Positions 26,419 through 36,957 of a DNA stretch of 45,973 nucleotides are shown piece by piece; position 1 is the stretch's first letter; every line of letters begins with the position of its first letter. The notes below the pieces were generated by a model. It was not told the DNA's origin. It saw nothing but the letters and a program-made list of their open reading frames with translations, and searched no databases. The stretch lies in contig NZ_PDOG01000001.1 in NCBI RefSeq assembly GCF_003202205.1, forward strand, positions 1,408,922 through 1,454,894, read 5' to 3'. The position numbers and the translations under genes were made by a program. The DNA comes from Halomonas sp. LBP4. Lineage in GTDB: Bacteria > Pseudomonadota > Gammaproteobacteria > Pseudomonadales > Halomonadaceae.

Positions 26419-27534
26419 ATGCATGCACAATCCCCCATCAAGAGACGCCAGTCACGCCAGATCCACGTCGGCAGGGTAGCGGTCGGCGGCGATGCCCCCA
26501 TCTCCGTGCAGAGCATGACCAACACCGACACCCTGGACGTGGCCGCCACCGTCGGCCAGATCCGTCAGCTCGAGACCGCCGGGGCCGATATCGTGCGCGT
26601 CTCGGTACCGACCATGGACGCCGCCGAGGCCTTCGGCCGTATCAAGCGCGAGGTCGAGGTGCCGCTGGTGGCCGACATCCACTTCGACTACAAGATCGCC
26701 CTGCGCGTCGCCGAACTCGGCGTCGACTGCCTGCGCATCAACCCCGGCAATATCGGCCGGGAAGACCGGGTCAGAGCCGTCGTATCGGCTGCGCGCGACA
26801 ACGGCATCCCGATCCGCATCGGCGTCAACGCCGGTTCGCTGGAGAAGGAGCTGCAGAAGAAGTACGGCGAGCCGACGCCCGAGGCGCTGGTGGAGTCCGC
26901 CATGCGCCATATCGACCACCTCGACCGCCTCGACTTCCATGAGTACAAGGTCAGCGTCAAGGCCTCCGACGTCTTCATGGCCGTGGCCGCCTATCGCCGG
27001 CTGGCCACCCTGATCGAGCAGCCGCTGCACCTCGGCATCACCGAGGCGGGCGGGCTGCGCTCGGGCACCGTCAAGTCGTCGATCGGCTTAGGGCTACTGC
27101 TGATGGACGGCATCGGCGACACCATCCGGGTCTCGCTGGCCGCCGACCCGGTCGAGGAGGTCAAGGTCGGCTATGACATGCTCAAGAGCCTGCGCCTGCG
27201 CAGCAAGGGCATCAACTTCATCGCCTGCCCCAGTTGCTCGCGCCAGAACTTCGACGTCATCGGCACCATGAACGCCCTCGAGGAGCGCCTCGAGGACGTC
27301 ATGACGCCGCTGGACGTCTCGGTCATCGGCTGCGTGGTCAACGGCCCCGGCGAGGCCAAGGAGAGCGATATCGGCCTCACCGGCGGCAGCCCCGCCAACC
27401 TCGTCTACATCGACGGCAAGCCCGCCAGCAAGCTGCGCAACGACCACCTGGTCGACGACCTGGAGCGGCTGATCCGCGACAAGGTCCGCGAAAAGCAGCA
27501 GGCCGAACAGGACGTGATCGCCCGCGGCCAGTGA
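26419..27534 (+). CDS. ispG: 4-hydroxy-3-methylbut-2-en-1-yl diphosphate synthase IspG
   Basis: IspG is the [4Fe-4S] enzyme for the next-to-last step of the MEP isoprenoid pathway (MEcPP to HMBPP). The 371-residue protein has VQSMTNTDT near 30, DIHFDYKIA near 90, the cluster cysteines CPSC (about 272-275) and [16 protein letters not shown] (about 307-322), and a TIM-barrel layout. Bacterial short form without an insert. It sits in the rodZ-ispG-hisS series. Confidence 0.97.
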   Translation: MHAQSPIKRRQSRQIHVGRVAVGGDAPISVQSMTNTDTLDVAATVGQIRQLETAGADIVRVSVPTMDAAEAFGRIKREVEVPLVADIHFDYKIALRVAELGVDCLRINPGNIGREDRVRAVVSAARDNGIPIRIGVNAGSLEKELQKKYGEPTPEALVESAMRHIDHLDRLDFHEYKVSVKASDVFMAVAAYRRLATLIEQPLHLGITEAGGLRSGTVKSSIGLGLLLMDGIGDTIRVSLAADPVEEVKVGYDMLKSLRLRSKGINFIACPSCSRQNFDVIGTMNALEERLEDVMTPLDVSVIGCVVNGPGEAKESDIGLTGGSPANLVYIDGKPASKLRNDHLVDDLERLIRDKVREKQQAEQDVIARGQ

Positions 27535-27558
27535 GCCGGGCGAAGAACCAAGGAGCCA

Positions 27559-28887
<1,329 letters not shown>

Positions 28888-28898
28888 GCCCCCGTATC

Positions 28899-28966
28899 AG
28901 GATCCCGACGCCGATCCACCCCGGATCCCGAAAGCGATCCGCACAGGATCCCGCGCCGGATCCTCC
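28899..28966 (+). repeat. Three short GGATCCCG...CGATCC repeats between hisS and yfgM
   Basis: Three tandem units of 22-23 bases starting at 28899, 28922 and 28945, each with an (A/C)GGATCCCG half followed 3-4 bases later by a (C/G)GATCC half. Each unit is itself a small dyad. They fill the hisS-yfgM gap before the ribosome site of yfgM. Confidence 0.7.
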
Positions 28967-28986
28967 AGGACAGAAGGAGACCGCCT

Positions 28987-29646
28987 GTGGCGGAGCTGAG
29001 AACCGAAGAAGAGCAGCTTGACGCGATCAAGCGCTGGTGGAAGGAGAACGGCACCTCGCTGATCGCCGGCGTCGCCATCGCCGCGGCCGGCGTGTTCGGC
29101 TGGAACGCCTGGCAGACCTACCAGGAGAACCAGGCCCAGGCCGCCTCCATGCGCTACCAGCAGCTGATCAACCTGACCGCCGGCGGCGAGCTCGACGAGG
29201 CCAGCCTCCACGAGGCCCGCGAGCTGGTGGTGGAGATCACCGACAGCCACGGCAGCACGCTCTATGCCGACCTGGCGCGTCTGGTCGATGCCCGGCTGGC
29301 GGTGGCCCAGGGCGACCAGGCCGCGGCCCGTGACGCCCTGGAAGGCGTGATCGACACCACCAAGCGCGACTATGTGCAGGGCCTGGCGCGGCTGCGCCTG
29401 GCCCGGCTGCAGGTCGCCGACGGCGCTGCCGAGGCCGCGCTGGCCACCCTGGATGCCGGCGTGCCGGAGGCCCTGGCCGCCCAGCGCGCCGACGTGCGCG
29501 GCGACGCCTATCACGCCCTGGGCCGCGAGGACGAGGCCCGCGAGGCATGGAAGGAGGCACTGGCGCGTGCCGAGGAGCGCGATCAACCGCTCTACGGCGT
29601 CCAGCTCAAGCTCGACAACCTGGGTTTTGACGAGGCCACGCTATGA
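28987..29646 (+). CDS. yfgM: YfgM family periplasmic chaperone / SecYEG ancillary subunit
   Basis: A 219-residue protein: short cytoplasmic start with LRTEEEQLDAIKRWWKENG, the family's N-terminal signature, one membrane helix (SLIAGVAIAAAGVFGWNAW, about 24-42), then a TPR-like periplasmic domain (YVQGLARLRLARLQVADG, RGDAYHALGREDEAREAWKEAL). YfgM joins PpiD at the SecYEG translocon. The start is GTG 28987 with AAGGAGA upstream. It overlaps bamB by 4 bases (ATGA), so the two are translationally coupled. Confidence 0.92.
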   Translation: MAELRTEEEQLDAIKRWWKENGTSLIAGVAIAAAGVFGWNAWQTYQENQAQAASMRYQQLINLTAGGELDEASLHEARELVVEITDSHGSTLYADLARLVDARLAVAQGDQAAARDALEGVIDTTKRDYVQGLARLRLARLQVADGAAEAALATLDAGVPEALAAQRADVRGDAYHALGREDEAREAWKEALARAEERDQPLYGVQLKLDNLGFDEATL

Positions 29647-30788
29647 AACCGACCCTCCTGATCGCCGCCGTCGCGAGCCTCGCCCTGCTGGCCGGCTGCG
29701 CCGGCAAGGTGGAGCCGCAGCACCCGCCCAAGGAGCTCGAACGCTTCGAAGAGAGCGTCAGCCTGGATACCGCCTGGCGCGAGCGGGTCGGACGGGGCCT
29801 CGGCCGCGCGACCTATCCCATCGCCCCGGCCCGCGACGGCGACACCGTCTTCGCCGCCGACGAGCGCGGCCGGCTGATGGCGCTGGACGCCGATGACGGC
29901 GATACCCGCTGGGAAGTCGACCTCGAGGTGCCCGTTTCCAGTGGCCTCACCGCCGTGGCGAACCGGGTCTACCTGGGCACCCGCAGCGGCGAGGTGCTGG
30001 CCATCGACCAGCGCGATGGCGAGGTCCGCTGGCGCACCCGGGTCCCCAGCGAGGTGCTGGCCGCGCCCCAACCCAACCAGCAGCTGCTGGTGGTGCAGAG
30101 CGTCGACGGCAGCGTCACCGCCCTGGACCGGGCCAGCGGCGAGGAGCGCTGGACCTACAGCGCCACGCGGCCGGCGCTGACCCTGCGCGGCACCGGCACC
30201 CCCATGGTGATCGACCCCGTCACCTTCACCGGCCTTCCCAACGGCCGCCTGGTGACCCTGGACAACCGCAGCGGCCAGCCGCTGTGGGACATGCGCATCG
30301 CCGTGCCCCGGGGTCGCAGCGACATCGACCGGTTGGTCGACCTCGCCGCCCAGCCGGTACTGACTCCCGACGGCCGCCTCTTCGTGACCAGCTACAACGG
30401 CCGCCTGGTCGCCCTCGAGGCCACCCAGGGCGAGGTGCTGTGGGAGCGCGAGCACTCCAGCTACCTGACCCCGATCCTGGTCGGCGACTTCCTGTTCACC
30501 GTCAACGAGGCCAGCCACATCCTCGCCCTGGACGCCAACAGCGGCGACGAGATCTGGCGCAACGACTCCCTGGAGGGACGCCGCATCACCGCCCCGGCCT
30601 TTGCCGACGGCCGCCTGGTGTTCGGCGACTTCGAGGGCTACCTGCACCTGATCGATGCCCGCAGCGGCGAGCTGGCCGGCCGCACCCGCGTCGACCGCTC
30701 GGGCATCAGCGTGCGCCCCCTCACCGAGGGCCGTCGCATCCACGTGCTGGCCAACGACGGCAGCCTAGAGACCCTGGACATCCAATGA
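29643..30788 (+). CDS. bamB: Outer membrane protein assembly factor BamB
   Basis: BamB is a lipoprotein of the BAM complex that inserts barrel proteins in the outer membrane. It has a signal peptide ending LLAGC (lipid Cys19) and an eight-bladed PQQ-type beta-propeller, with repeats such as [57 protein letters not shown] and [19 protein letters not shown]. The 381 residues match the family. ATGA overlaps link it to yfgM before and der after. Confidence 0.96.
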   Translation: MKPTLLIAAVASLALLAGCAGKVEPQHPPKELERFEESVSLDTAWRERVGRGLGRATYPIAPARDGDTVFAADERGRLMALDADDGDTRWEVDLEVPVSSGLTAVANRVYLGTRSGEVLAIDQRDGEVRWRTRVPSEVLAAPQPNQQLLVVQSVDGSVTALDRASGEERWTYSATRPALTLRGTGTPMVIDPVTFTGLPNGRLVTLDNRSGQPLWDMRIAVPRGRSDIDRLVDLAAQPVLTPDGRLFVTSYNGRLVALEATQGEVLWEREHSSYLTPILVGDFLFTVNEASHILALDANSGDEIWRNDSLEGRRITAPAFADGRLVFGDFEGYLHLIDARSGELAGRTRVDRSGISVRPLTEGRRIHVLANDGSLETLDIQ

Positions 30789-32188
30789 CCCCCGTGATCG
30801 CCCTGGTCGGCCGCCCCAATGTGGGCAAGTCGACCCTGTTCAACCGCCTGACCCGCTCCCGGGACGCCCTGGTGGCGGATTTCCCAGGACTCACCCGCGA
30901 CCGCAAGTACGGCAACGGCGTGCTCGGCGGCAAGGCCTACACGGTGATCGACACCGGCGGCATCAGCGGTGACGAGGCGGGCATCGATGCGGCCATGGCC
31001 GAGCAGTCGCTGCAGGCCATCGACGAGGCCGACATCGTGCTGTTCATGGTCGACGCCCGCGCCGGGCTCAACGTCGCCGACGAGGCCATCGCCAACCACC
31101 TGCGGGTCAACCAGAAGAAGACCTGGCTGGTGGTCAACAAGACCGACGGCCTGGAAGAGCATGCCGCCATGGCCGACTTCTGGCAGCTGGGGCTCGGCGA
31201 CCCCCACCCCATCGCCGCCGCCCACGGCCGCAACGTCACCTCGCTGATCGAGGAGGTGCTCTCGCCCTTCCCCGAACGCGACGAGAGCATCCCGGCCGAT
31301 ACCGGCACCAAGGGCATCCGCATCGGCGTGATCGGCCGTCCCAACGTGGGCAAGTCGACCCTGGTCAACCGCCTGCTCGGCGAGGAGCGGGTGGTGGTGT
31401 TCGACGAGGCCGGCACCACCCGTGACGCCATCGAGATCCCCTTCGAGCGCCGCGGCAAGCCCTACGTGCTGGTGGACACCGCCGGTGTGCGGCGACGCAA
31501 GAACGTCCGCGAGATCGCCGAGAAGTTCTCGATCATCAAGACCCTGGAAGCGATCAAGGAGTGCCATGTCGCGGTCACGGTGCTGGATGCGCGCAGCGGC
31601 CTGGTGGAGCAGGACCTGCACCTGCTCGACTATGTGCTGACCAGCGGCCGCGCCCTGGTGCTGGCGGTCAACAAGTGGGACGGCATGGAGCACGAGGCCA
31701 AGGACAGGATGCGTGCCGAGATCAAGCGCCGCCTGGGCTTCGCCGACTATGCCGAGCTGCACTTCATCTCGGCGCTGCACGGCACCGGGGTCGGCGACCT
31801 CTATCCCTCCATCGAGCGCGCCTTCGCCTCGGCCAACAGCCACTGGTCGACCAACCGCCTGACCAGCATCCTCCAGGACGCGGTGGAACAGCACCAGCCA
31901 CCGCTGGTCAACGGCCGGCGCATCAAGCTGCGCATGGCCCACCAGGGCGGCAGCAACCCGCCGATCATCGTGGTCCACGGCAACCAGACCGCCTCGCTGC
32001 CCGAGGCCTATCGCCGCTACCTGACCAATACCTTCCGCAAGGTGCTCAAGGTGCGCGGCACCCCGCTGCGCTTCGAGTTCCGCTCGGGCAAGAACCCCTT
32101 CGACAGCATGGCCGGAGCCAGTGACAAGGAGAAGGCCAAGAAGCGCGAACTGGGCCGGACCCGCGAGGCGCGCAAGAGCCGCCGCTGA
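30785..32188 (+). CDS. der: Ribosome-assembly GTPase Der (EngA)
   Basis: Der is the only GTPase family with two tandem G domains, needed for 50S assembly. The 467-residue protein shows GRPNVGKST at about 8-16 and again near 183, DTGG and DTAG switch II motifs, NKTD and NKWD base-recognition motifs, and the C-terminal KH-like domain ending in a basic tail ([18 protein letters not shown]). ATG 30785 overlaps the bamB stop (ATGA). A good terminator follows at 32218. Confidence 0.97.
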   Translation: MTPVIALVGRPNVGKSTLFNRLTRSRDALVADFPGLTRDRKYGNGVLGGKAYTVIDTGGISGDEAGIDAAMAEQSLQAIDEADIVLFMVDARAGLNVADEAIANHLRVNQKKTWLVVNKTDGLEEHAAMADFWQLGLGDPHPIAAAHGRNVTSLIEEVLSPFPERDESIPADTGTKGIRIGVIGRPNVGKSTLVNRLLGEERVVVFDEAGTTRDAIEIPFERRGKPYVLVDTAGVRRRKNVREIAEKFSIIKTLEAIKECHVAVTVLDARSGLVEQDLHLLDYVLTSGRALVLAVNKWDGMEHEAKDRMRAEIKRRLGFADYAELHFISALHGTGVGDLYPSIERAFASANSHWSTNRLTSILQDAVEQHQPPLVNGRRIKLRMAHQGGSNPPIIVVHGNQTASLPEAYRRYLTNTFRKVLKVRGTPLRFEFRSGKNPFDSMAGASDKEKAKKRELGRTREARKSRR

Positions 32189-32217
32189 GTCACTTCCGCC
32201 TCACCCCCATACCGCCC

Positions 32218-32250
32218 GCCCGGCCCGTCGTCCACGACTGGCCGGGCTTT
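32218..32250 (+). terminator. Rho-independent terminator after der
   Basis: GCCCGGCC (32218-32225) pairs with GGCCGGGC (32240-32247), and GTCGT with ACGAC inside; TTT follows. It ends the yfgM-bamB-der transcript. Confidence 0.8.
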
Positions 32251-32382
32251 GTCGTTCCGGGCCGACAGGTTCGCTTTCCCGGCGAGCCGACAGGGCGCAC
32301 GACGCCTTGACAGGGAAGCCCGGCAGCCCTGAAATACGCCTCTCGCTGCAATGCAGCACCGACCCTATCCCCGGAGGACCTC

Positions 32383-33006
32383 ATGATGCTCACCCGTCTC
32401 TTGCCGCGCCGCTGGCGCCTGCTCGCCCCGCTCTGCCTGGCGGCGCTGCTCGGCGGCTGCCTGGCGATCCCCCAGACCGGCCTGTTCGCCTTTCGCCTGG
32501 CGATCACCTCGCTGGGGGTGGAGGACGTGCGCATCGGCCCCTACTCGATCCAGGCCGGCCTCGATACCAGCGACATCACCTCGCTGATCGCCTCGAGCCT
32601 GGGCATGGGCAGCCTGCCGGTGCAGGCCACCCTGGCCATGGGCCTGGCGTTGCCCGTCGGCATGCCGGCGGTGGAGATGTCGGGCTTCCGCTGGACCCTG
32701 GATGTGCCCGGCGCCGAGGTGGTCAGCGGCAACTACCAGGAGGAGGTCACCCTGACCTCGGCCGACGACACCAAGCTACGCCTGCCGGTCGCCTTCGACG
32801 TGCTGGGCGCCGACCGCAGCCGCCTGGCCCCGCTGGTGGAGCTGGCCAGCCAGATGGCCAGCCAGGGGGAGCTACCCGCCGGCAGCGAGCTGGCCATCAC
32901 GCCGGGGGATCTGCGCGGGCTGGGCATGACCCTGCCCGCCGGCCTGTTGACACCGACCCTGCGCTTCGCGGTGGGCGAGGACGGCGGGTTGACGCCCCAG
33001 CGCTGA
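32383..33006 (+). CDS. Putative lipoprotein of unknown function
   Basis: A 207-residue protein with a basic start (RLLPRRWR), a hydrophobic helix and a lipobox LLGGC (Cys26). The rest is mostly beta-like and hydrophobic-polar alternating (TLAMGLALPVGMPAVEMSGFRWTLDVPGAEVVSGNYQEEVTLTS), reminiscent of LEA14/WHy-type domains in lipoproteins, but I am not sure. GGAGG precedes the two adjacent ATGs. It has its own transcription unit, between the der terminator and the convergent sugar-dehydrogenase gene. Confidence 0.75.
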   Translation: MMLTRLLPRRWRLLAPLCLAALLGGCLAIPQTGLFAFRLAITSLGVEDVRIGPYSIQAGLDTSDITSLIASSLGMGSLPVQATLAMGLALPVGMPAVEMSGFRWTLDVPGAEVVSGNYQEEVTLTSADDTKLRLPVAFDVLGADRSRLAPLVELASQMASQGELPAGSELAITPGDLRGLGMTLPAGLLTPTLRFAVGEDGGLTPQR

Positions 33007-33031
33007 TCCGCCGGCGCCGCCTCCACATGAT

Positions 33032-34135
33032 TCAAGGGGCAGGCATCACACGCAACACCCGCCCCTCGGCGCTGTCGGTCAACAGGTAGAGGGCGCCATC
33101 CGGCCCGCTGCGGACGTCACGGATCCGCTCGCCGAGTTCCGTGAACAGGGCTTCCTGGCCCACGATCTCGCCATCCTCGCGGATCAGGCGGCGCACCTGG
33201 CGAGCGGCCAGCGCCGAGACGAACAGGTCGCCGCGCCACTCGGGAAATCGCTCCCCGTCATACAGGGTCATGCCCGAGGGAGCGATGGATGGTGTCCAGT
33301 GCAGCAAGGGCGGCTCGAACCCCGGCAGCTCGGTGAAGGGCGTGACGCGCGCCCCGGTATAGTCGACGCCATGCGTGACCAGTGGCCAGCCATAGTTGGC
33401 GCCGGGAAGGATACGATTGAGTTCGTCACCGCCCCGGGGGCCATGCTCGTGAATGAGCAGCTCACTTCGTGTCTCGTCGAAGACGACCCCCTGGATATTG
33501 CGGTGGCCGATGCTGTAGAGCTCCGCTCGCGCTTCGCTGGCAGCGACGAAGGGGTTGTCGCCGGGCACCGAGCCAGCGGGGGTCAAGCGGACCAGGCTGC
33601 CCAGGTGGTTGCCCGGATTCTGGGCCTGTTCACGGTAGTCGAAGCCATCGCCGAGCCCCAATACCAGGGTATCGTCCGGCAGGAAGGTCAGACGGCCGCC
33701 GTAGTGGGAGCGTCCCTGCTTGTCCGGCTCGGCGCGAAACAGCGTCTCCCGTGCGACCAGCCGCTGGCCGTCGAAGCGGGCACGATCCAGGCAGGTCGTG
33801 TTGGCGGCCAGCGTGCCACAGGCATAGCTCAGGTACACCCAGCCACTGTCGTGATGATCCGGCGCCAGCGCCACCTCGAACAATCCCGCCTGGCCACCGA
33901 CGAAGACCTCGGGCACCCCATCGATGGGCGCCTCGCGCAGCCTGCCATCGGCCTCGATCAGGCGCAGCCGCCCGACGCGTTCGGTGACCAGCATGCCGCC
34001 CCCGGGCAGGAAGGCCAGCGACCAGGGATGGTCGAGCCCCTCGGCCAGCGTCTCGAACCGGTAGTCCACGGCGAGCGCCGTGGTACACACCGACAGACCG
34101 ACGATGGTCAGCAGGACACGACCGAATCGACGCAT
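33032..34135 (-). CDS. PQQ-dependent aldose sugar dehydrogenase, YliI/Asd type
   Basis: A 367-residue periplasmic protein with a signal peptide ending at about ALA-V22. The beta-propeller shows ETLAEGLDHPWSLAFLPGGGMLVTER, GGQAGLFEVALAPD, HYGGRLTFLPDDTLVLGLGDG, YSIGHRNIQG and HEHGPRGGDELN, the segments around the PQQ site of soluble glucose/aldose dehydrogenases. It would oxidise aldoses in the periplasm if PQQ is available; no pqq genes are in this window. Convergent with the lipoprotein gene and 19 bases after a small membrane protein gene in the same direction. Confidence 0.88.
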   Translation of the reverse strand: MRRFGRVLLTIVGLSVCTTALAVDYRFETLAEGLDHPWSLAFLPGGGMLVTERVGRLRLIEADGRLREAPIDGVPEVFVGGQAGLFEVALAPDHHDSGWVYLSYACGTLAANTTCLDRARFDGQRLVARETLFRAEPDKQGRSHYGGRLTFLPDDTLVLGLGDGFDYREQAQNPGNHLGSLVRLTPAGSVPGDNPFVAASEARAELYSIGHRNIQGVVFDETRSELLIHEHGPRGGDELNRILPGANYGWPLVTHGVDYTGARVTPFTELPGFEPPLLHWTPSIAPSGMTLYDGERFPEWRGDLFVSALAARQVRRLIREDGEIVGQEALFTELGERIRDVRSGPDGALYLLTDSAEGRVLRVMPAP

Positions 34136-34154
34136 GTTTCACTCCCCTGCCGGG

Positions 34155-34613
34155 TCACCCGGCAGCCCCGTCCCAGTCGAAATACGCCAGAATGGCATAG
34201 CCCCAGCCACCCAGGGCGGCGGTCGCCATCATCGCCAGGGTTCCCTCCAGGCTGCGAGTGGCCGCGATCAGGGTCGGCATCGGCGCCAAAGCATCGACAA
34301 TCAACAGCATGCCCCATAGCCCGAGCGCCGCCGCCAGCGCATGAATCGGCCATGCCCCGAAGCCCAGCCAGCGTGTCACCACGCTGGCCACTGGCATGGC
34401 CCCCAGCATCATGATGGCGACGAGGCTGCCGTACAGCGGTGTGAACCCCAGCAGATCGTGAGCCGTGGTCGCCAGGCGCGTGGAGAACGAGATATCGGCA
34501 CCCAGCGCCGACAGCGCCGCCAGGTTGAACTGGGTCTGCACGATCGACCCGAGCAGTGTGGCGTCGAGCACGGCAGCGACATAAGCCACCAGCGTTTGCC
34601 ATCGCCTCGTCAT
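34155..34613 (-). CDS. Small membrane protein of unknown function
   Basis: A 152-residue protein with about four membrane helices: TLVAYVAAVLDATLLGSIVQ, LYGSLVAIMMLGAMPVASVV, IHALAAALGLWGMLLIVDAL and LAMMATAALGGWGYAILAYF. The last two frame an SLEG turn. GAGAGG lies before the ATG. It directly precedes the sugar-dehydrogenase gene and may be cotranscribed with it. I do not recognise the family. Confidence 0.75.
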   Translation of the reverse strand: MTRRWQTLVAYVAAVLDATLLGSIVQTQFNLAALSALGADISFSTRLATTAHDLLGFTPLYGSLVAIMMLGAMPVASVVTRWLGFGAWPIHALAAALGLWGMLLIVDALAPMPTLIAATRSLEGTLAMMATAALGGWGYAILAYFDWDGAAG

Positions 34614-34707
34614 GATGGCCTCTCATGAGGACTTCGATAGCAGCGCCACGCCTTCCAGACGGCAAAGTTGCCAGCAGTGCACAGGCCCTTCACGTGGTTG
34701 CATGCCC

Positions 34708-35595
34708 TCACTGGCCACCCTGCACTCGGAAGCGGTCCCCCAAGCGCCGCTGGCCGACCCACTGGCAGGCGAACTGCCAGGCGACCCGGCCACTGCGTCC
34801 GCCGCGCAGGGTGGCGAAACGGATCGCCTCGGCGCGCGCCTCGCGGTTCCAGTCATCGGCCGTGCCGAGCTGGCCGACCCAGTGGCAGCACGCCTCCAGG
34901 TAGACGTCCTGGTTGAAGGGGTGGAAGCCGAGCCACAGACCGAAGCGATCCGACAGCGAGATCTTCTCCTCCACGGCGTCGCCGTGGTGGAGCTCGTCGC
35001 CCACCAGCCGCGAGCCCTCGTTGTCGCTCATCGACTCGGGCAGCAGGTGGCGACGATTGGAGGTGGCGTAGAGCAGCACGTTCTCCGGCGGGCCGGTGAG
35101 GGCACCGTCGAGCACGCTCTTGAGCGCCTTGTAGGCGTCGTCGTGGCCCTCGAAGGAGAGGTCGTCGCAGTAGACCACGAAGCGATGGGCCTGCTCGCGG
35201 AGCTGGGCCACCAGCAGCGGCAGGCCGGCGAGGTCGTGGCGGTCGACCTGTACCAGGCGCAGCCCCTCCGGCGCCAGGGCATTGAGCAGGGCACGGATCA
35301 GCGACGACTTGCCGCTGCCCCGCGAGCCCCACAGCAGGGCGTGGTTGGCCGGCAGCCCCTGGAGGAAGGCGCGGGTGTTGTCGACCAGCGCCAGCTTCTG
35401 GCGCTCGATGCCGAGCAGGTCGTCCAGGCCCAGGGCATCCCGGGGCGGCACCGGCAGCAGCCGCCCGCCCAGGGTATGGCGCTGCCAGAGGGCGGCGATG
35501 TCGCGTTCCCAGTCGACCGCCTCGGGCGGCGGCGGCAGCCAGTGTTCGACGTGATCCAGCAAGTGCAGCAGGCGGCGCGACAGCTCCGCATCCAT
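34708..35595 (-). CDS. DUF815-family AAA+ ATPase
   Basis: A 295-residue ATPase of the DUF815 family. Walker A is GSRGSGKSS (90-98), Walker B-like FVVYCDDLSFE near 138-148, and ATSNRRHLLPESMSDNE near 176-192 is the sensor 1 region and the family hallmark, followed by EEKISLSDRFGLWLGFHPFNQ. The substrate is unknown. The frame stays open 280 codons upstream, but GAGGAGA before ATG 35595 and the family N-terminus set the start. The gene diverges from the M48 peptidase gene. Confidence 0.88.
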   Translation of the reverse strand: MDAELSRRLLHLLDHVEHWLPPPPEAVDWERDIAALWQRHTLGGRLLPVPPRDALGLDDLLGIERQKLALVDNTRAFLQGLPANHALLWGSRGSGKSSLIRALLNALAPEGLRLVQVDRHDLAGLPLLVAQLREQAHRFVVYCDDLSFEGHDDAYKALKSVLDGALTGPPENVLLYATSNRRHLLPESMSDNEGSRLVGDELHHGDAVEEKISLSDRFGLWLGFHPFNQDVYLEACCHWVGQLGTADDWNREARAEAIRFATLRGGRSGRVAWQFACQWVGQRRLGDRFRVQGGQ

Positions 35596-35633
35596 GGCGC
35601 TCTCTCCTCGGCTCGTGATATGGCAGGCCAGTG

Positions 35634-35661
35634 TTGACCTGGCAGGCGTTACGGGTATCTT
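35634..35661 (+). promoter_or_regulatory. Candidate sigma70 promoter of the M48 peptidase gene
   Basis: TTGACC (35634-35639) and TATCTT (35656-35661) are 16 bases apart in the gap between divergent genes, about 70 bases before the ATG. Confidence 0.5.
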
Positions 35662-35733
35662 GTGGCGAACCGTCACGCCCCGTCCAGGGTCATAGAAGCC
35701 TGGACACAGGAGCTTGGTCACAGGAGACCTCCC

Positions 35734-36534
35734 ATGCGCTGGATGCACTGCCTCGCCATCGGTACCCTCGGTATCGCCCTGACCGCCTGTACCACCTCGC
35801 CCACCGGGCGCTCGCAGCTGACGTTGATGTCCGACGACCAGCTCGATCAGATGGGCGCCCAGGCCTTCGCCCAGTATCAGGAAGAGCTGCCCACCGTCGG
35901 CGGTGCCCCGCTGCGCTACGTGGAGTGCGTGACCGATGCCGTGGTCCGCGCCCTGCCGGCCGGCGTGCGTGACCAGAACTGGCAGGTCAAGGTCTTCGAG
36001 TCCGAGCAGGCCAACGCCTTCGCCCTGCCCGGCGGCTACGTGGGCATCAACACCGGCCTGCTCGAGATCGCCGAGAACCAGGACCAGCTCGCCGCGGTGA
36101 TCGGCCACGAGATTGGCCACGTGATGGCCCGTCACGCCAATGAGCGCGCCTCCACACAAGGCGCCACCCAGTTGGGCCTGTCGGTGATCTCCTCTGCCTC
36201 GGGCCTGCAGGGGCCCGGCGGCGAGCAGATGATGGCCGCGCTGGGCATGGGTGCCCAGTACGGCATCCTGCTGCCCTTCTCGCGCCGCCACGAGAGCGAG
36301 GCCGACACCATTGGGCTGAACCTGATGGCGGATGCCGGCTTCGATCCGCGGGCGAGCATTGCCCTGTGGGGGAACATGGGGGCCACCGGCGGCGGCCGGC
36401 CGCCGGCCTGGATGTCCACCCACCCCAGCCACGGCCAGCGCATCGGCGGCCTGGAGGCCGGCATGGGCGAGGCCATGGCACGCTACGAGCAGGCCCGCCA
36501 GGCGGGGCGCCAGCCAAATTGCCCGCGCCCCTAG
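35734..36534 (+). CDS. M48-family zinc metallopeptidase lipoprotein, LoiP/YcaL-like
   Basis: A 266-residue periplasmic lipoprotein: signal peptide with lipobox LTAC (Cys19), then TSPTGRSQLTLMSDDQL, the usual start of LoiP-type enzymes, HEIGH zinc motif at 125-129, and the third ligand in RRHESEAD near 188-195. THPSHGQRI closes the domain. Such enzymes degrade misassembled outer membrane proteins. AGGAGA lies before ATG 35734. The stop codon TAG is also the first bases of the palindromic repeat at 36532, so the repeat may have replaced the original C-terminus. Confidence 0.92.
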   Translation: MRWMHCLAIGTLGIALTACTTSPTGRSQLTLMSDDQLDQMGAQAFAQYQEELPTVGGAPLRYVECVTDAVVRALPAGVRDQNWQVKVFESEQANAFALPGGYVGINTGLLEIAENQDQLAAVIGHEIGHVMARHANERASTQGATQLGLSVISSASGLQGPGGEQMMAALGMGAQYGILLPFSRRHESEADTIGLNLMADAGFDPRASIALWGNMGATGGGRPPAWMSTHPSHGQRIGGLEAGMGEAMARYEQARQAGRQPNCPRP

Positions 36535-36676
36535 GGAAACACTGATTTATTGCTCCGCTCGATATCCTGGCCGCCGGCGGTGCTCGGAATCCTCATGTAG
36601 CAGGCTACACTCCGGTTCCTGCGCTCCGGCGGCGGCCAGCCTCCCTTCGCTCGCGACATAAATCAGCACCTCCCTA
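36532..36676. repeat. 145-bp palindromic element (MITE/REP-like)
   Basis: The outer arms read TAGGGA-N4-CTGATTTAT (36532-36550) and its complement (36658-36676). Inside, CTGGCCGCCG pairs with CGGCGGCCAG, and TGTAG with CTACA around the centre. Nearly all 145 bases can fold into one long hairpin. It resembles non-autonomous palindromic elements scattered in gammaproteobacterial genomes; family membership is my inference. Confidence 0.7.
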
Positions 36677-36699
36677 ACCACCTCATTTTTGGAAAACGA

Positions 36700-36957
36700 A
36701 TGCTGAGACTCGGACTGCTGCTGTTGATCGTGCCCATCCTGGTGCTGATGGGCGTCTACTTCTGGGAGCTGGCGGACGTGCGCGAGTGCACCCTCTCCGG
36801 CGGCTACTGGGACTACCTCGAGGGGGGCTGCCGCGACACGCCGCAGCCCTTCGCCTCCTGGCTCGACCGCCATCCCTGGCTGGTCAACGGCGGCATGCTG
36901 CTGTCGGTGGCCGGCATGGTGCTGTGCATGGTGGGGCTATATGTCAAAAGACGCTGA
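36700..36957 (+). CDS. Small two-helix membrane protein
   Basis: An 85-residue protein with two membrane helices (LRLGLLLLIVPILVLMGVYFW, 2-22, and LVNGGMLLSVAGMVLCMVGLYV, about 61-82). The loop between them holds two cysteines and several aromatic residues (RECTLSGGYWDYLEGGCRDTP) and is probably periplasmic with a disulfide. GGA lies 8 bases before the ATG. No named family recognised. It lies between two repeat elements. Confidence 0.65.
   Translation: MLRLGLLLLIVPILVLMGVYFWELADVRECTLSGGYWDYLEGGCRDTPQPFASWLDRHPWLVNGGMLLSVAGMVLCMVGLYVKRR

Noticed and set aside
34708..36432. Single 574-codon gene reaching from DUF815 into the M48 region
   Set aside because: The upstream 279 codons are opposite the M48 gene and have no features; the ribosome site and family start are at 35595.
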